A stretch of 26,424 nt of DNA from Patescibacteria group bacterium (GTDB lineage: Bacteria; Patescibacteriota; Patescibacteriia; UBA2591; UBA6264). Positions 6,554 through 14,655 of the stretch are shown here, piece by piece. Under the pieces are notes generated by a model. That model had not been told where the DNA came from and did no database searches. It worked only from the letters and a program-made list of their open reading frames with translations. The translations under genes and the position numbers were made by a program. The stretch spans positions 1 to 26,424 of the forward strand of contig JAHIMV010000011.1 of assembly GCA_018896315.1 (NCBI GenBank), read 5' to 3'. Position 1 is the stretch's first letter. Each line of letters opens with the position of its first letter.

Positions 6554-7882
6554 TTATAAGCGAAAAACATTTTTGTATATTCTGCTTTTTATTGCGTTTC
6601 TTGTATCTACTACTATTGCTGATTTTTGAGCAACTTCATTATAATCAAATTCTGAATGAGCCGCTAAAATTAAGACACAATCATAGTTTTTTAAAATCTC
6701 AGGAGTATATTTAATTGATTTTAAAGTTTGCTTATTTCCGCCAGAGGCGGATCCGCCTTTGGCGGAGATTTTAAATTCTTTAACAAAAGGGTCAAAATAT
6801 TCTATTTTTCCTCCCTTACGCAAAAGGTCATGAATAATAGGATAGGCAGCTGATTCCCGGGTGTCACCAATGTCTTTTTTATAACTTACGCCCCAGATTA
6901 AAATTTTAGAACCATTTATTGCCTTCTTACTTTTATTTAAGGCAAAAATGGTTTTTGTCACCACATAGTGAGGCATTTGTGAATTAATTTGTCCTGCCAG
7001 TTCAATAAAGCGAGCGTAAAAACCATATTCTTTTGCTTTCCAGGAAAGATAAAAAGGATCAACTTTTATACAATGACCGCCAATTCCTGGTCCAGGGTAA
7101 AAGGGCATAAAACCATAAGGTTTTGTTTTAGCGGCTTTAATAACCTCCCAAATATCAATTTTCATTTTATCACAAAGAAGGGCCAGTTCATCAATCATTG
7201 AAATATTAACAACTCTAAAAATATTTTCTAAAAGTTTAGTCATTTCAGCTATTTCTGGAGAAGAAACAATAACTGTTTTGTTAATAAATGATTTATAAAG
7301 CAAACTAGCTAATTCACTGCCTTGAGGAGTAATACCGCCAATAACCTTGGGAATATTTTTAACAGTGTATTTTTTGTTTCCTGGATCAATTCTTTCAGGT
7401 GAGAAAACAAGAAAAAAGTCTTGGCCAATTTTTAGACCAGACTTTTCTAATATTGGGAGAACAACTTCTCTGGTTGTTCCAGGATAGGTAGTGCTTTCTA
7501 AAATAATTAACTGATTTTTTTTAATAAATTTAGAAATTGTTTTAGCGCTATTTTCCAAAGCAGAAATATTAGGCTGTTGGTGTTTATCCAAGGGAGTGGG
7601 TACGCAAATGATAATGACATTAACTTTGTTTAAGATTTTTTTATCAGTAGTAGCTGATAATTTTCTTTTTTTAACTACTTTTTCTAAATCAGACGAGGAA
7701 ATATCTTTGATATAGGATTGACCCTTGTTAACTTTTCCCACTTTACCTTTGTCTGAATCCAATCCCAATACTGAAAAGCCTTTTTCTGCAAAGCCAACGG
7801 CCAAGGGCAAACCCACATAACCAAGTCCGATAACAGCGATTTTAGCCTTTTTGTTTTTAATTAAATTTTTTAAATCAGTCAT
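6554..7882 (-). CDS. UDP-sugar 6-dehydrogenase (UDP-GlcNAc/ManNAc type)
   Basis: A 442-residue member of the UDP-glucose/GDP-mannose dehydrogenase family, closest in style to the WbpA/WecC/TviB group. These enzymes oxidise the C6 hydroxyl of a nucleotide sugar to a carboxylate with two NAD+ in the cytoplasm, for surface polysaccharide synthesis. N-terminal Rossmann motif GLGYVGLP (residues 19-26); STTYPGTT and FSPERIDPG signatures; catalytic cysteine C271 in GPGIGGHCIKVDP; C-terminal domain with ILIWGVSYKKDIGDTRES. Residues 373-382 (SAKGGSASGG) come from an in-frame 30-bp palindrome also present in pgk and absent from the family pattern. The gene is divergent from the O-antigen ligase-like gene, 43 bp apart, supporting a shared role in glycan assembly. 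The exact substrate cannot be told from sequence. Confidence 0.9.
   Translation of the reverse strand: MTDLKNLIKNKKAKIAVIGLGYVGLPLAVGFAEKGFSVLGLDSDKGKVGKVNKGQSYIKDISSSDLEKVVKKRKLSATTDKKILNKVNVIIICVPTPLDKHQQPNISALENSAKTISKFIKKNQLIILESTTYPGTTREVVLPILEKSGLKIGQDFFLVFSPERIDPGNKKYTVKNIPKVIGGITPQGSELASLLYKSFINKTVIVSSPEIAEMTKLLENIFRVVNISMIDELALLCDKMKIDIWEVIKAAKTKPYGFMPFYPGPGIGGHCIKVDPFYLSWKAKEYGFYARFIELAGQINSQMPHYVVTKTIFALNKSKKAINGSKILIWGVSYKKDIGDTRESAAYPIIHDLLRKGGKIEYFDPFVKEFKISAKGGSASGGNKQTLKSIKYTPEILKNYDCVLILAAHSEFDYNEVAQKSAIVVDTRNAIKSRIYKNVFRL
6737..6766. repeat. 30-bp in-frame palindromic element (dehydrogenase copy)
   Basis: Nested palindrome: outer arms TCCGCC/GGCGGA, central GGCGGATCCGCC. 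In the coding direction it encodes SAKGGSASGG. The copy in pgk (20578-20607) is identical at 29 of 30 positions, in the same orientation and reading frame. Confidence 0.85.
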
Positions 7883-7925
7883 ATTTTTAATTTGTTTATT
7901 TATTAAATTATGATATCATATAGTT
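7883..7925. promoter_or_regulatory. divergent promoter region, dehydrogenase / O-antigen ligase
   Basis: Only 43 bp separate the two divergent start codons. It contains the perfect palindrome ATGATATCAT (7910-7919). For the plus gene, TTGTTT (7892-7897), 16-bp spacer, TATCAT (7914-7919) is a candidate promoter with the ATG 6 nt further on. Shared regulation is likely given the space, but the boxes are weak. Confidence 0.4.
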
Positions 7926-10097
7926 ATGATAAATTCAAGGTTAGAAAAAGTTTTTCTTAATATAATTAAGATAGGGGTAGTACTGATTTTATTCTTACCT
8001 TTGTTGGTTTATCGTCCCGTTCTTTATCCATATGTTTTTTCAAAAATTTTAAGTTTTCAGGTTATAGTGGAAATTATTTTTGTCTTTTGGCTGTTTTTAT
8101 TTTTGTACGCGAAAGATAGGGGAAAATACAGGCTTTACCCTGTTAAATCCTGCAAAGCAGGTTCGCCTATGGCGAAATTTAACAGGGCAGGTTGGAAAAA
8201 TCCATTAGTCATTGCCCTAACAGCATTTATGGGCATTTTATTTTTGACTTCTTTGATAGGTGTAGATTTTGCAAAGAGTTTTTGGAGTACGCAAGAAAGA
8301 ATGACAGGAGTTATTACTTTATTACATTTTTATGCTTTCTTTATTATTTTAATTAGTATTTTGAAGAGTAAAAAAGACTGGCAAAATGTTATTTGGTTAA
8401 GTTTAGTTTGTTCTGTTTTAGTTGGCGTTTATGGCATAGGACAAAAATTTGGTTTAGAATTTTTATTGAAAGACAGCGCAACAAGAATGAGCGCGACTTT
8501 GGGTAATCCTGATTTTTTAGGCGTTTATGCAATGGTTCATATATTTTTGGCTGGATTTCTGTTGCATGCGAATAGCGCGTCTTCGCACTCGTCACTTCGC
8601 TCCTCTCACTCCGACAATGCGAATGCGCCCATGCGAATTTTTAAAAAGAGACGGTTTATTCAAGTTTTAATTGGCTTGCTTTTACTTTTTAACTTAAGTG
8701 TTTTGTTTTTAACTGGTACGCGCGGCGCTTTTGTCGGTTTTGGCGCAAGTATTATATTTGGCTTAATTTATTTTATTTTTTCAAGACATTTTAGAAGAAG
8801 AGGAAGAATTTTAAGTTTAATTTTACTTTTGATAATTGTTGGCAGTAGTTCATTTATTTATTTTAATAAAAACCAAGAATGGATGAAAAAAGCGCCGATA
8901 GTTATTCGACGTTTAACAAGTATTAGTTTAGAGAGTAATAAAGCTAGATTAGTTTCCTGGCAAATCGGCTTACAAGGATTTAAACAAAAACCTATTTTTG
9001 GTTATGGCTGGGAAAATTATGATATTGTTTTTAATAAAAATTATAATCCTTGGTATTTAAGAACAGGAGATGCAGTCACTTGGTTTGACCGTTCTCACAA
9101 TCAAGTTATAGATATTTTGGCATTAACAGGTATATTTGGTATTTTGTCTTATTTGGCAATATTTGGCGCGGTTTTTTGGCTATTACGAAGAAAAGCGACA
9201 CCAATTACGAATGACACACGAATGACGCGAATAGGATTGGTTATTCTGGCTTTAATGTTTTTGGCGTATTTTATTCAAAATCTTTTTGTGTTTGATACCC
9301 CAGCTCCATTGATTGTTTTTTATTTTTCCTTAGCATTAGTATATTTCGTAACCCAATGCGATACTAATATACTAATGCATGCGAATAATACGAATGAAAA
9401 ACAATCAACAATCAACAATCAACAATCAACAATTAGTCGTTTTCCATTACCGGTTTTAATTCTTTTAATTATAATTTTTCTGCCTTGGGCAATGTACAAG
9501 TTTAATATTGAGCCATTTCAACAAAGTAGATTAGGAATTAAAGCCATCCATACTTCAAATGTTGATTTAAAATCAGGCCTTTATTGGTATGAACAAGCAT
9601 TGACAAAGCCTTGTTTTACCAATCCTGAAGTTAGAGTATATTTAGCGAAAACAGTATCTGAACAATATTCTAAAATTAATGAAGAAACTACTTTATTAGA
9701 ATTAAACCTTATTGCTGAGGCAACTGAAATGGCCATTGCGGAGTATAAGAAGAGCGTTCAAGAACATCCTTTAAATGCTCGTCATTGGTTGTATTTAGGC
9801 CAGTTATATAGCTTAGGAGTGGGGTATGAAAAGGAATATATTCAAAAAGCTGATGAAGCTTTGCATAAAGCTTTGGAATTATCACCAAAACGCCAGCAAG
9901 TATATTTTGAATTAGCCAGAGTACAGCTTTTCTTGCAAGAATATGAAAAAGCGATTGAACTTTTAAAACAAGCTGTTATTCTTGACCCAGAGGTTAGAGC
10001 ATCGCGTCAAAATTTAGAAAAGGTTTTAAAAACATTAAAAGAACAAAATCCAGAGTTAGTTAAAGAAACACAACAATTTTTAAAAGAGATTCAGTAG
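7926..10097 (+). CDS. O-antigen ligase/polymerase-like membrane protein with C-terminal TPRs
   Basis: A 723-residue protein. Residues about 10-530 contain some ten or more hydrophobic segments with a Wzy_C/O-antigen ligase pattern: the conserved loop includes GTRGAF, the arginine-rich ARLVSWQIGLQGFKQKPIFG stretch and a following WFDRSHNQVID motif whose RxxxN-H residues fit the WaaL/Wzy active loop. Residues about 540-720 are soluble and hold TPR-like repeats (ARHWLYLGQLYSLG; RQQVYFELARVQLFLQEYEK). Such proteins join or polymerise undecaprenyl-linked glycans, or glycosylate proteins, on the outer face of the membrane. Four loops (about residues 70-88, 213-237, 425-437 and 476-506) are low-complexity and encoded by inserted repeats, all kept in frame. 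It is divergent from the sugar dehydrogenase. Family assignment is good; polymerase versus ligase is open. Confidence 0.85.
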   Translation: MINSRLEKVFLNIIKIGVVLILFLPLLVYRPVLYPYVFSKILSFQVIVEIIFVFWLFLFLYAKDRGKYRLYPVKSCKAGSPMAKFNRAGWKNPLVIALTAFMGILFLTSLIGVDFAKSFWSTQERMTGVITLLHFYAFFIILISILKSKKDWQNVIWLSLVCSVLVGVYGIGQKFGLEFLLKDSATRMSATLGNPDFLGVYAMVHIFLAGFLLHANSASSHSSLRSSHSDNANAPMRIFKKRRFIQVLIGLLLLFNLSVLFLTGTRGAFVGFGASIIFGLIYFIFSRHFRRRGRILSLILLLIIVGSSSFIYFNKNQEWMKKAPIVIRRLTSISLESNKARLVSWQIGLQGFKQKPIFGYGWENYDIVFNKNYNPWYLRTGDAVTWFDRSHNQVIDILALTGIFGILSYLAIFGAVFWLLRRKATPITNDTRMTRIGLVILALMFLAYFIQNLFVFDTPAPLIVFYFSLALVYFVTQCDTNILMHANNTNEKQSTINNQQSTISRFPLPVLILLIIIFLPWAMYKFNIEPFQQSRLGIKAIHTSNVDLKSGLYWYEQALTKPCFTNPEVRVYLAKTVSEQYSKINEETTLLELNLIAEATEMAIAEYKKSVQEHPLNARHWLYLGQLYSLGVGYEKEYIQKADEALHKALELSPKRQQVYFELARVQLFLQEYEKAIELLKQAVILDPEVRASRQNLEKVLKTLKEQNPELVKETQQFLKEIQ
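8138..8187. repeat. 50-bp three-way-junction palindrome inside the ligase gene
   Basis: Outer arms CCCTGTTAAAT / ATTTAACAGGG (11 bp, perfect) enclose two perfect hairpins, CCTGC-AAA-GCAGG (8149-8161) and TTCGCC-TAT-GGCGAA (8162-8176), with no unpaired base between them. It encodes about residues 71-88 in a loop after the second or third membrane segment. Confidence 0.85.
8562..8638. repeat. inserted GCGAAT-rich repeat in ligase loop
   Basis: Contains GCATGCGAAT, AATGCGAATG and CATGCGAAT units flanking a CTTCGC/CTTCGCTC-rich core. Encodes a serine/histidine/asparagine-rich stretch (residues about 213-237) between two hydrophobic segments. The surrounding sequence reads as a continuous membrane protein, so this looks like an insertion. 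Confidence 0.6.
9199..9236. repeat. ACGAATGAC repeat in ligase loop
   Basis: Two 11-bp units (ACGAATGACAC, ACGAATGACGC) followed by GAATAGG. Encodes PITNDTRMTRIG in a loop between membrane segments. The unit length equals that of the intergenic arrays near 639-952. Confidence 0.5.
9352..9444. repeat. GCGAAT and CAACAAT repeats in ligase loop
   Basis: GCGAATAATACGAATG units are followed by four tandem copies of a 7-bp CAATCAA-type unit (period 7). Encodes an asparagine/glutamine-rich loop (residues about 476-506) before the last membrane segment. Confidence 0.65.
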
Positions 10098-10117
10098 GTA
10101 ATGTTTTTAAAAAAGAT

Positions 10118-10146
10118 TTGCGCAATATTTGGTTTAATAGTAAAAT
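10118..10146 (+). promoter_or_regulatory. candidate promoter of ileS
   Basis: TTGCGC (10118-10123), 17-bp spacer, TAAAAT (10141-10146), in the 88-bp gap between the ligase gene and ileS. The start codon follows about 39 nt later, with no Shine-Dalgarno sequence. Confidence 0.4.
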
Positions 10147-10185
10147 ATTAGAGAAATTAAAAAAACAAGATAAAAAAAAGATTTT

Positions 10186-13065
10186 ATGTATAATTCAGAA
10201 AAAAGAGAACAAAAAGTTTTAAAATTTTGGCAAGAGAATAAAATTTTTGAGAAATCTATTCGAGACGAAAATTCCCCAAAATTTGTTTTTTATGAGGGTC
10301 CGCCAACAGCTAATGGAGAACCTGGCATTCATCACGTTGAAGCAAGAGCTTTTAAAGATATTATTTGTCGTTATAAAAATATGAAAGGTTTTAGGGTTAT
10401 AAGAAAAGCTGGGTGGGATACTCATGGTTTGCCGGTAGAAATTCAAGTGGAAGGATTATTAAAATTAAAAGACAAAAAAGAGATTGAAAATTATGGTATT
10501 TCTAAATTTAATAAAAAATGTAAAGAATCTGTTTGGAAATACAAAAAAGATTGGGAAGAAATAACAAAAAGAATTGGTTATTGGCTAAACATGGAAAATC
10601 CTTATATTACTTATGAAAATGATTATATTGAGAGTGTTTGGTGGATTTTAAAACAAATATGGGACAAAGGTTTATTATTTCAGGATTATAAGATTATTCC
10701 TTTTTGTCCGCGTTGTGGAACAACTCTTTCCAGTCATGAATTAGCCCAGGGATATAAGAGAATAAAAGAAGAGTCTGTTTATGTTAAATTTGAAATAAAA
10801 GGAGAAAAAAATACTTATTTGCTAGTTTGGACAACTACTCCTTGGACATTGCCGGGAAATGTAGCCATTGCTATTAATCCTAGTTTTACTTATGTCAAAG
10901 TAAAAATGAATAATGAATTTTATATTTTGGCAAAAGAAAGAATCTCTGTATTAGAAAAGGAAGAATATGAGATTATTCAAGAAATTCCAGGAGAAAAATT
11001 AAAAGGAATAGAATACAAATCATTATATGAAATAGCTGATGCTGATGAAAAAAAGAAAAAAGCTTATCAAGTTTTACCAGCTAATTTTGTTACTTTAGAA
11101 GACGGGACTGGCTTAGTTCATATTGCCCCGGCTTTTGGAGAAGAAGACTATCAATTATTTAAGGACCAAAAAGATGATTTTGCTTTTTTAATTACCGTGG
11201 ACAAAGAGGGTAACATGAAAACACCAGGTTATCAATGGGATAAAATGTTTATTAAAAAGGCAGACCCTTTAATTATGGATGATTTAAGACAAAGAAATCT
11301 TTTGTTTAAAAAAGAATTATATGAACATGATTATCCGTTTTGTTGGCGCTGCGACACTCCTTTAATATATTATGCTCAATCTTCTTGGTTTATTAAGATG
11401 ACGGCAGTAAAAGATAAATTAATAGAGAATAATGAGAAAATTAATTGGGTTCCGTCTAATTTAAAACAAGGACGCTTTGGTGATTGGATAAAAGAAGTAA
11501 AAGATTGGAATCTTTCCAGGGAAAGATATTGGGGAACGCCTTTGCCAATTTGGCAATGTCAAAACAAAGATTGTTCTCATCAACAAATAATAGGTTCTAT
11601 TAAAGAATTAAAAGATATTGGCAAACAAGAAATTGATGATTTACACCGTCCTTATATTGATGAAATAATTTTTAAATGCGAGAAGTGCGGAAAAAAGATG
11701 AAAAGAGTTTCAGAAGTTATTGATTGTTGGTTTGATTCAGGAGCAATGCCTTTTGCTCAGCAGCATTATCCTTTTGAAAATAAAGAATTAATAGATAAGA
11801 ATATTTTTTATCCTGCTGATTTTATTTGTGAAGGACTTGATCAAACTAGAGGATGGTTTTATACGCTTTTAGCCATTTCTACTTTATTGGACAAGGGCGC
11901 TTCTTATAAAAATGTAGTTGTGACAGGCATGGTTTTGGATGAAAAAGGAAAAAAGATGTCAAAATCAAAAGGTAATATTGTCGTTCCTGAACAAGCAATT
12001 GGTAAATTTGGAGCAGATTGCATACGACTTTATTTTTATACTGTTAATCAAGTTGACCAACCTAAAAGATTTTCTTTTAAAGATATTCAAGATTTTTATA
12101 GAAAATTCTTTCTAACTCTGGAAAATTGTCTTAGTTTTTTTGAAATATATGCTAATGACGGCTTTAAGACAGATATAGATGTTAGTAACTTAGACAATAA
12201 TTTAGATAAATGGATTATATCACGACTAAATACTTTAAATAAAAAGGTAAGTGAAAACTTAGAAAATTACGATATTGTTTCAGGAGCAAGGCTATTTTTG
12301 AAATTTGTTGATGATTTGTCTAATTGGTATATTAGACGCTCTAGAAAAAGATTTCAAAAACCAAAAACGTTAGAGGAAAAAGAAAAAGTATGTTCAGTTT
12401 TACGTTATGTTTTTATGGAATTATCTAAATTATTAGCTCCTTTTGCTCCTTTTATAAGTGAACATATTTATCAAGCATTAAAAGGCAAAAAAGACCTATT
12501 AAGCGTTCATTTAAATGATTATCCAAAATATAATGGGGAATTAATCAATAAAGAATTGGAAGACAATATGGTTCTAGTAAGAGAAATAGTTGCCCTTGTT
12601 TTAGCCGAAAGGGTTAAAGCGGGCATTAAAGTAAGGCAACCGCTCGCTTCGCTCAAAATCAAAAATCAAAAATCAAAAATCAAAATTAATGAAGAATTGC
12701 TAAATATTCTTAAAGAAGAGGTAAATGTTAAAGAAGTAGCAATTGATCCTGATTTAAAAACAGATATTGATTTGGATATTACTTTAACAGAAGAGCTTAA
12801 AAAAGAAGGGCAAATAAGAGAAATTGCGCGCAAGATTCAGCAAATGAGAAAAGAATTTGGCACAGAACCAAAAGACAAGGTTGAAATAGGTTATAAAAAA
12901 GATAGCGACATAGGCGTTTTTTTAAAAGAGAATAAGCCTTTAATTGAGAAAGATGCGTTTGTAAATATTGTTGAAATGGAAGAAGAAGACTCTTCTTTTA
13001 AAAACCAAAAGAATATAAAGATAGATGACAAAGAAAGTGTCTTATTTTTAAAAGTGATTGATTAA
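10186..13065 (+). CDS. ileS: isoleucyl-tRNA synthetase
   Basis: A 959-residue class I aminoacyl-tRNA synthetase that charges tRNA-Ile in the cytoplasm. The HIGH signature is PPTANGEPGIHHV (residues 39-51), the form seen in the eukaryote-like IleRS group, and KMSKS is intact at 590-594 (KGKKMSKSKGN). Between them lies the editing domain with the TTPWTLPGN motif and DGTGLVHIAPAFGEEDY. Zn-type cysteine clusters are visible: CPRCG and CWRC in the first half, CQNKDC and CEKCGKK near 460-515. The anticodon-binding part contains NWYIRRSRKRF. The C-terminal domain is shorter than in many type-2 IleRS proteins. Residues about 823-832 (KNQKSKIK) come from an in-frame AAAAATC heptamer array. It appears to be a single gene ending at a good bidirectional terminator. 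The type-2 group includes naturally mupirocin-insensitive enzymes (family knowledge, not tested here). Confidence 0.96.
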   Translation: MYNSEKREQKVLKFWQENKIFEKSIRDENSPKFVFYEGPPTANGEPGIHHVEARAFKDIICRYKNMKGFRVIRKAGWDTHGLPVEIQVEGLLKLKDKKEIENYGISKFNKKCKESVWKYKKDWEEITKRIGYWLNMENPYITYENDYIESVWWILKQIWDKGLLFQDYKIIPFCPRCGTTLSSHELAQGYKRIKEESVYVKFEIKGEKNTYLLVWTTTPWTLPGNVAIAINPSFTYVKVKMNNEFYILAKERISVLEKEEYEIIQEIPGEKLKGIEYKSLYEIADADEKKKKAYQVLPANFVTLEDGTGLVHIAPAFGEEDYQLFKDQKDDFAFLITVDKEGNMKTPGYQWDKMFIKKADPLIMDDLRQRNLLFKKELYEHDYPFCWRCDTPLIYYAQSSWFIKMTAVKDKLIENNEKINWVPSNLKQGRFGDWIKEVKDWNLSRERYWGTPLPIWQCQNKDCSHQQIIGSIKELKDIGKQEIDDLHRPYIDEIIFKCEKCGKKMKRVSEVIDCWFDSGAMPFAQQHYPFENKELIDKNIFYPADFICEGLDQTRGWFYTLLAISTLLDKGASYKNVVVTGMVLDEKGKKMSKSKGNIVVPEQAIGKFGADCIRLYFYTVNQVDQPKRFSFKDIQDFYRKFFLTLENCLSFFEIYANDGFKTDIDVSNLDNNLDKWIISRLNTLNKKVSENLENYDIVSGARLFLKFVDDLSNWYIRRSRKRFQKPKTLEEKEKVCSVLRYVFMELSKLLAPFAPFISEHIYQALKGKKDLLSVHLNDYPKYNGELINKELEDNMVLVREIVALVLAERVKAGIKVRQPLASLKIKNQKSKIKINEELLNILKEEVNVKEVAIDPDLKTDIDLDITLTEELKKEGQIREIARKIQQMRKEFGTEPKDKVEIGYKKDSDIGVFLKENKPLIEKDAFVNIVEMEEEDSSFKNQKNIKIDDKESVLFLKVID
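12654..12686. repeat. AAAAATC heptamer array in ileS
   Basis: About four tandem AAAAATC units, preceded by CTCGCTTCGCTC, encode KIKNQKSKIKI in a loop of the C-terminal domain. The same array occurs in pgk (19969-19996). Confidence 0.75.
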
Positions 13066-13098
13066 TTTGTTAATCCAGAATTTAACGTATTATTAAAT

Positions 13099-13134
13099 AA
13101 AAATAGGCGAACGAAACGTCTATTTTTTTATTTT
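13099..13134. terminator. bidirectional terminator between ileS and AbiE pair 1
   Basis: Stem AAAAATAGGCG / CGTCTATTTTT (13099-13109, 13117-13127; one G-T pair) with a 7-base loop. It is followed by a T-run on the plus strand and TATTTTTATTT-type U-richness on the minus strand, so it can end both ileS and the convergent AbiEii gene. Confidence 0.8.
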
Positions 13135-13143
13135 AAAAATTAT

Positions 13144-13914
13144 TTAAAATTTAAATTTTTTATCAAGATAATTTTTAATATATTCAAATAATTCCCCCAG
13201 TTTATCCCTTTCATTTATAGGAACAAAAGGACGCAAATCCAAGATAAAATCTTTTTTTGAAAAGTTTTTGAGAGTTTTTAAAATATTATTTTTATTTAAT
13301 TTTAAATTATAATATTTTAATTTTTTATTTATCAGTTTGTTGTCTATATCAGCGTTTTGATTTAAAAGATACCATATGTCATAAATGTCTCTTCCTTTTG
13401 TTATTTTTCTGGTTAATAATGCTCTGATTTTTTCAGCAAGAATTTCGTTTTTTGATAAATTATATATATAAGAAGTAAAAAGAATTGGATAATTCGTATT
13501 AATAATTGATTTTTCGGGTTCTAATATTTTTTCTCTAAACGAAAAGTCAAGATTAATATATGTTTCATTGGAAAACAAAATAGATTTTGATTTTAATAAG
13601 AAAGTTTTTCCTATAAGTGTTTTTCTTGGTTTAAAGGTTATTGTTTCTTTTTTTTCTATTTTTTTAAAGAGTGTTGATATAAATTTATTAAATGTTTTTT
13701 CTCCCATCTCAACCGTAAAATCAAGATCTTTAGAAAAGCGGGGAGAACCATAGATTAAACGTAAAGCGGTCCCACCTTTAAAAAATATATTTTGACTTTC
13801 TTTTTCTGAGTAAAATTCATTTAAAAAGAATAATTGTAAATATTCTCTTAATATTACTGATTCATTAATTTTATATTTTTTAGATAAAATATGTACTTGT
13901 TCTTTTGTTATCAT
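13144..13914 (-). CDS. AbiEii-type nucleotidyltransferase toxin (pair 1)
   Basis: A 256-residue protein of the AbiEii/AbiGii toxin family (nucleotidyl transferase AbiEii). Motif I is GGTALR (G47, G48) with the acidic pair D63 and D65 in SKDLDF; the later motifs appear as AEKIRALLTRK and GRDIYDIW. AbiEii toxins transfer nucleotides to RNA targets such as tRNA acceptor ends and cause growth arrest or phage abortive infection. The gene overlaps the end of the AbiEi-type antitoxin gene by 4 bp (ATGA), so they are translationally coupled in the usual antitoxin-first order. All motif residues needed appear intact. Confidence 0.88.
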   Translation of the reverse strand: MITKEQVHILSKKYKINESVILREYLQLFFLNEFYSEKESQNIFFKGGTALRLIYGSPRFSKDLDFTVEMGEKTFNKFISTLFKKIEKKETITFKPRKTLIGKTFLLKSKSILFSNETYINLDFSFREKILEPEKSIINTNYPILFTSYIYNLSKNEILAEKIRALLTRKITKGRDIYDIWYLLNQNADIDNKLINKKLKYYNLKLNKNNILKTLKNFSKKDFILDLRPFVPINERDKLGELFEYIKNYLDKKFKF

Positions 13915-14516
13915 ACATTTAAATATGTTTTTAATGTTTTAATAATTTTTTGAAATTGTTTTGTTTTAGGATATTTATTTAAGTATTTTTTTAATCTTGA
14001 AATTTTTATATTGGTAAAATCGCATTCATCGATATTTATTTTTTTATATCCTTTAGAGGATAAATACAATTGATCTAAAAGTGCTTTTTCAGGATAAGCG
14101 ATAATAAAATCGTCTTTTTTTTCATATCCCCAAAATAAATTTTTTTGTATATGTGTATAAGTAAATATTTTATTTTGAAAATATTTTTTACCTGATTTTC
14201 TGTTTGTTGCGCTAGAAATCTCATAAGGAAATTGAGAAAGTATTCCATAAAAATTTAAAGCGCTCTCAAAAGATATATAAGATGAATTATAAATAAAATT
14301 AGCAATACTAAAATCTTTAATATTTTTTCCTTTTAGTAAATATTTATTTTTTCCTATTCTTAATAAAATTCCAGCATTAATTAGTTTTTTGATAATATTA
14401 AACAATGTGCTTTGTTTTTTTATATCTAAAATATCTTTTAGCGTTTTAGTATAAAACAGTAAAAAACCAGAATTATATATTTTTTTTGCGATAGTCGCTA
14501 AGTTATATGTTTCCAT
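13911..14516 (-). CDS. AbiEi-type antitoxin (pair 1)
   Basis: A 201-residue protein of the AbiEi antitoxin family: an N-terminal winged helix (residues about 10-65, with LFNIIKKLINAGILLRIGKNKYLL) and a C-terminal part with SYISFESALNFYGILSQ and AYPEKALLDQLYL, the family's typical blocks. AbiEi proteins repress their own operon and block the partner toxin. The start codon at 14516 sits at the edge of a perfect 11-bp inverted repeat that also covers the -10 box, a strong sign of autoregulation. First gene of the two-gene operon. Confidence 0.86.
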   Translation of the reverse strand: METYNLATIAKKIYNSGFLLFYTKTLKDILDIKKQSTLFNIIKKLINAGILLRIGKNKYLLKGKNIKDFSIANFIYNSSYISFESALNFYGILSQFPYEISSATNRKSGKKYFQNKIFTYTHIQKNLFWGYEKKDDFIIAYPEKALLDQLYLSSKGYKKINIDECDFTNIKISRLKKYLNKYPKTKQFQKIIKTLKTYLNV

Positions 14517-14573
14517 ATACTCTATATATTATAGAGTATAAGGGAACATGTCAATATCTATTATTGTGGATAA
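14516..14573 (-). promoter_or_regulatory. promoter and operator of AbiE pair 1
   Basis: On the minus strand TTGACA (14554-14549), 15-bp spacer, TATAAT (14533-14528), start codon from 14516. A perfect inverted repeat TATACTCTATA-TAT-TATAGAGTATA spans 14516-14540. A perfect DnaA-box sequence TTATCCACA lies at 14573-14565, 10 bp upstream of the -35 box. Confidence 0.75.
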
Positions 14574-14620
14574 CTTTACAAAAATTTATTTGTAAAATCA
14601 ATTCTTAAAATAGTTATTTA

Positions 14621-14655
14621 TTGTTTTATTTATTGGTTTGTTGTATTATATAATT
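14621..14655 (+). promoter_or_regulatory. promoter of epimerase operon
   Basis: TTGTTT (14621-14626), 17-bp spacer, TATTAT (14644-14649). The ATG at 14656 would be at or next to the transcription start, so this mRNA should be leaderless. An overlapping TATAAT at 14649-14654 is too close to the ATG to be the -10 box of the same start. Confidence 0.5.

Noticed and set aside
14638..14655. TTG start for the epimerase
   Set aside because: It lies within the predicted promoter -10 region; the ATG at 14656 fits the family N-terminus.
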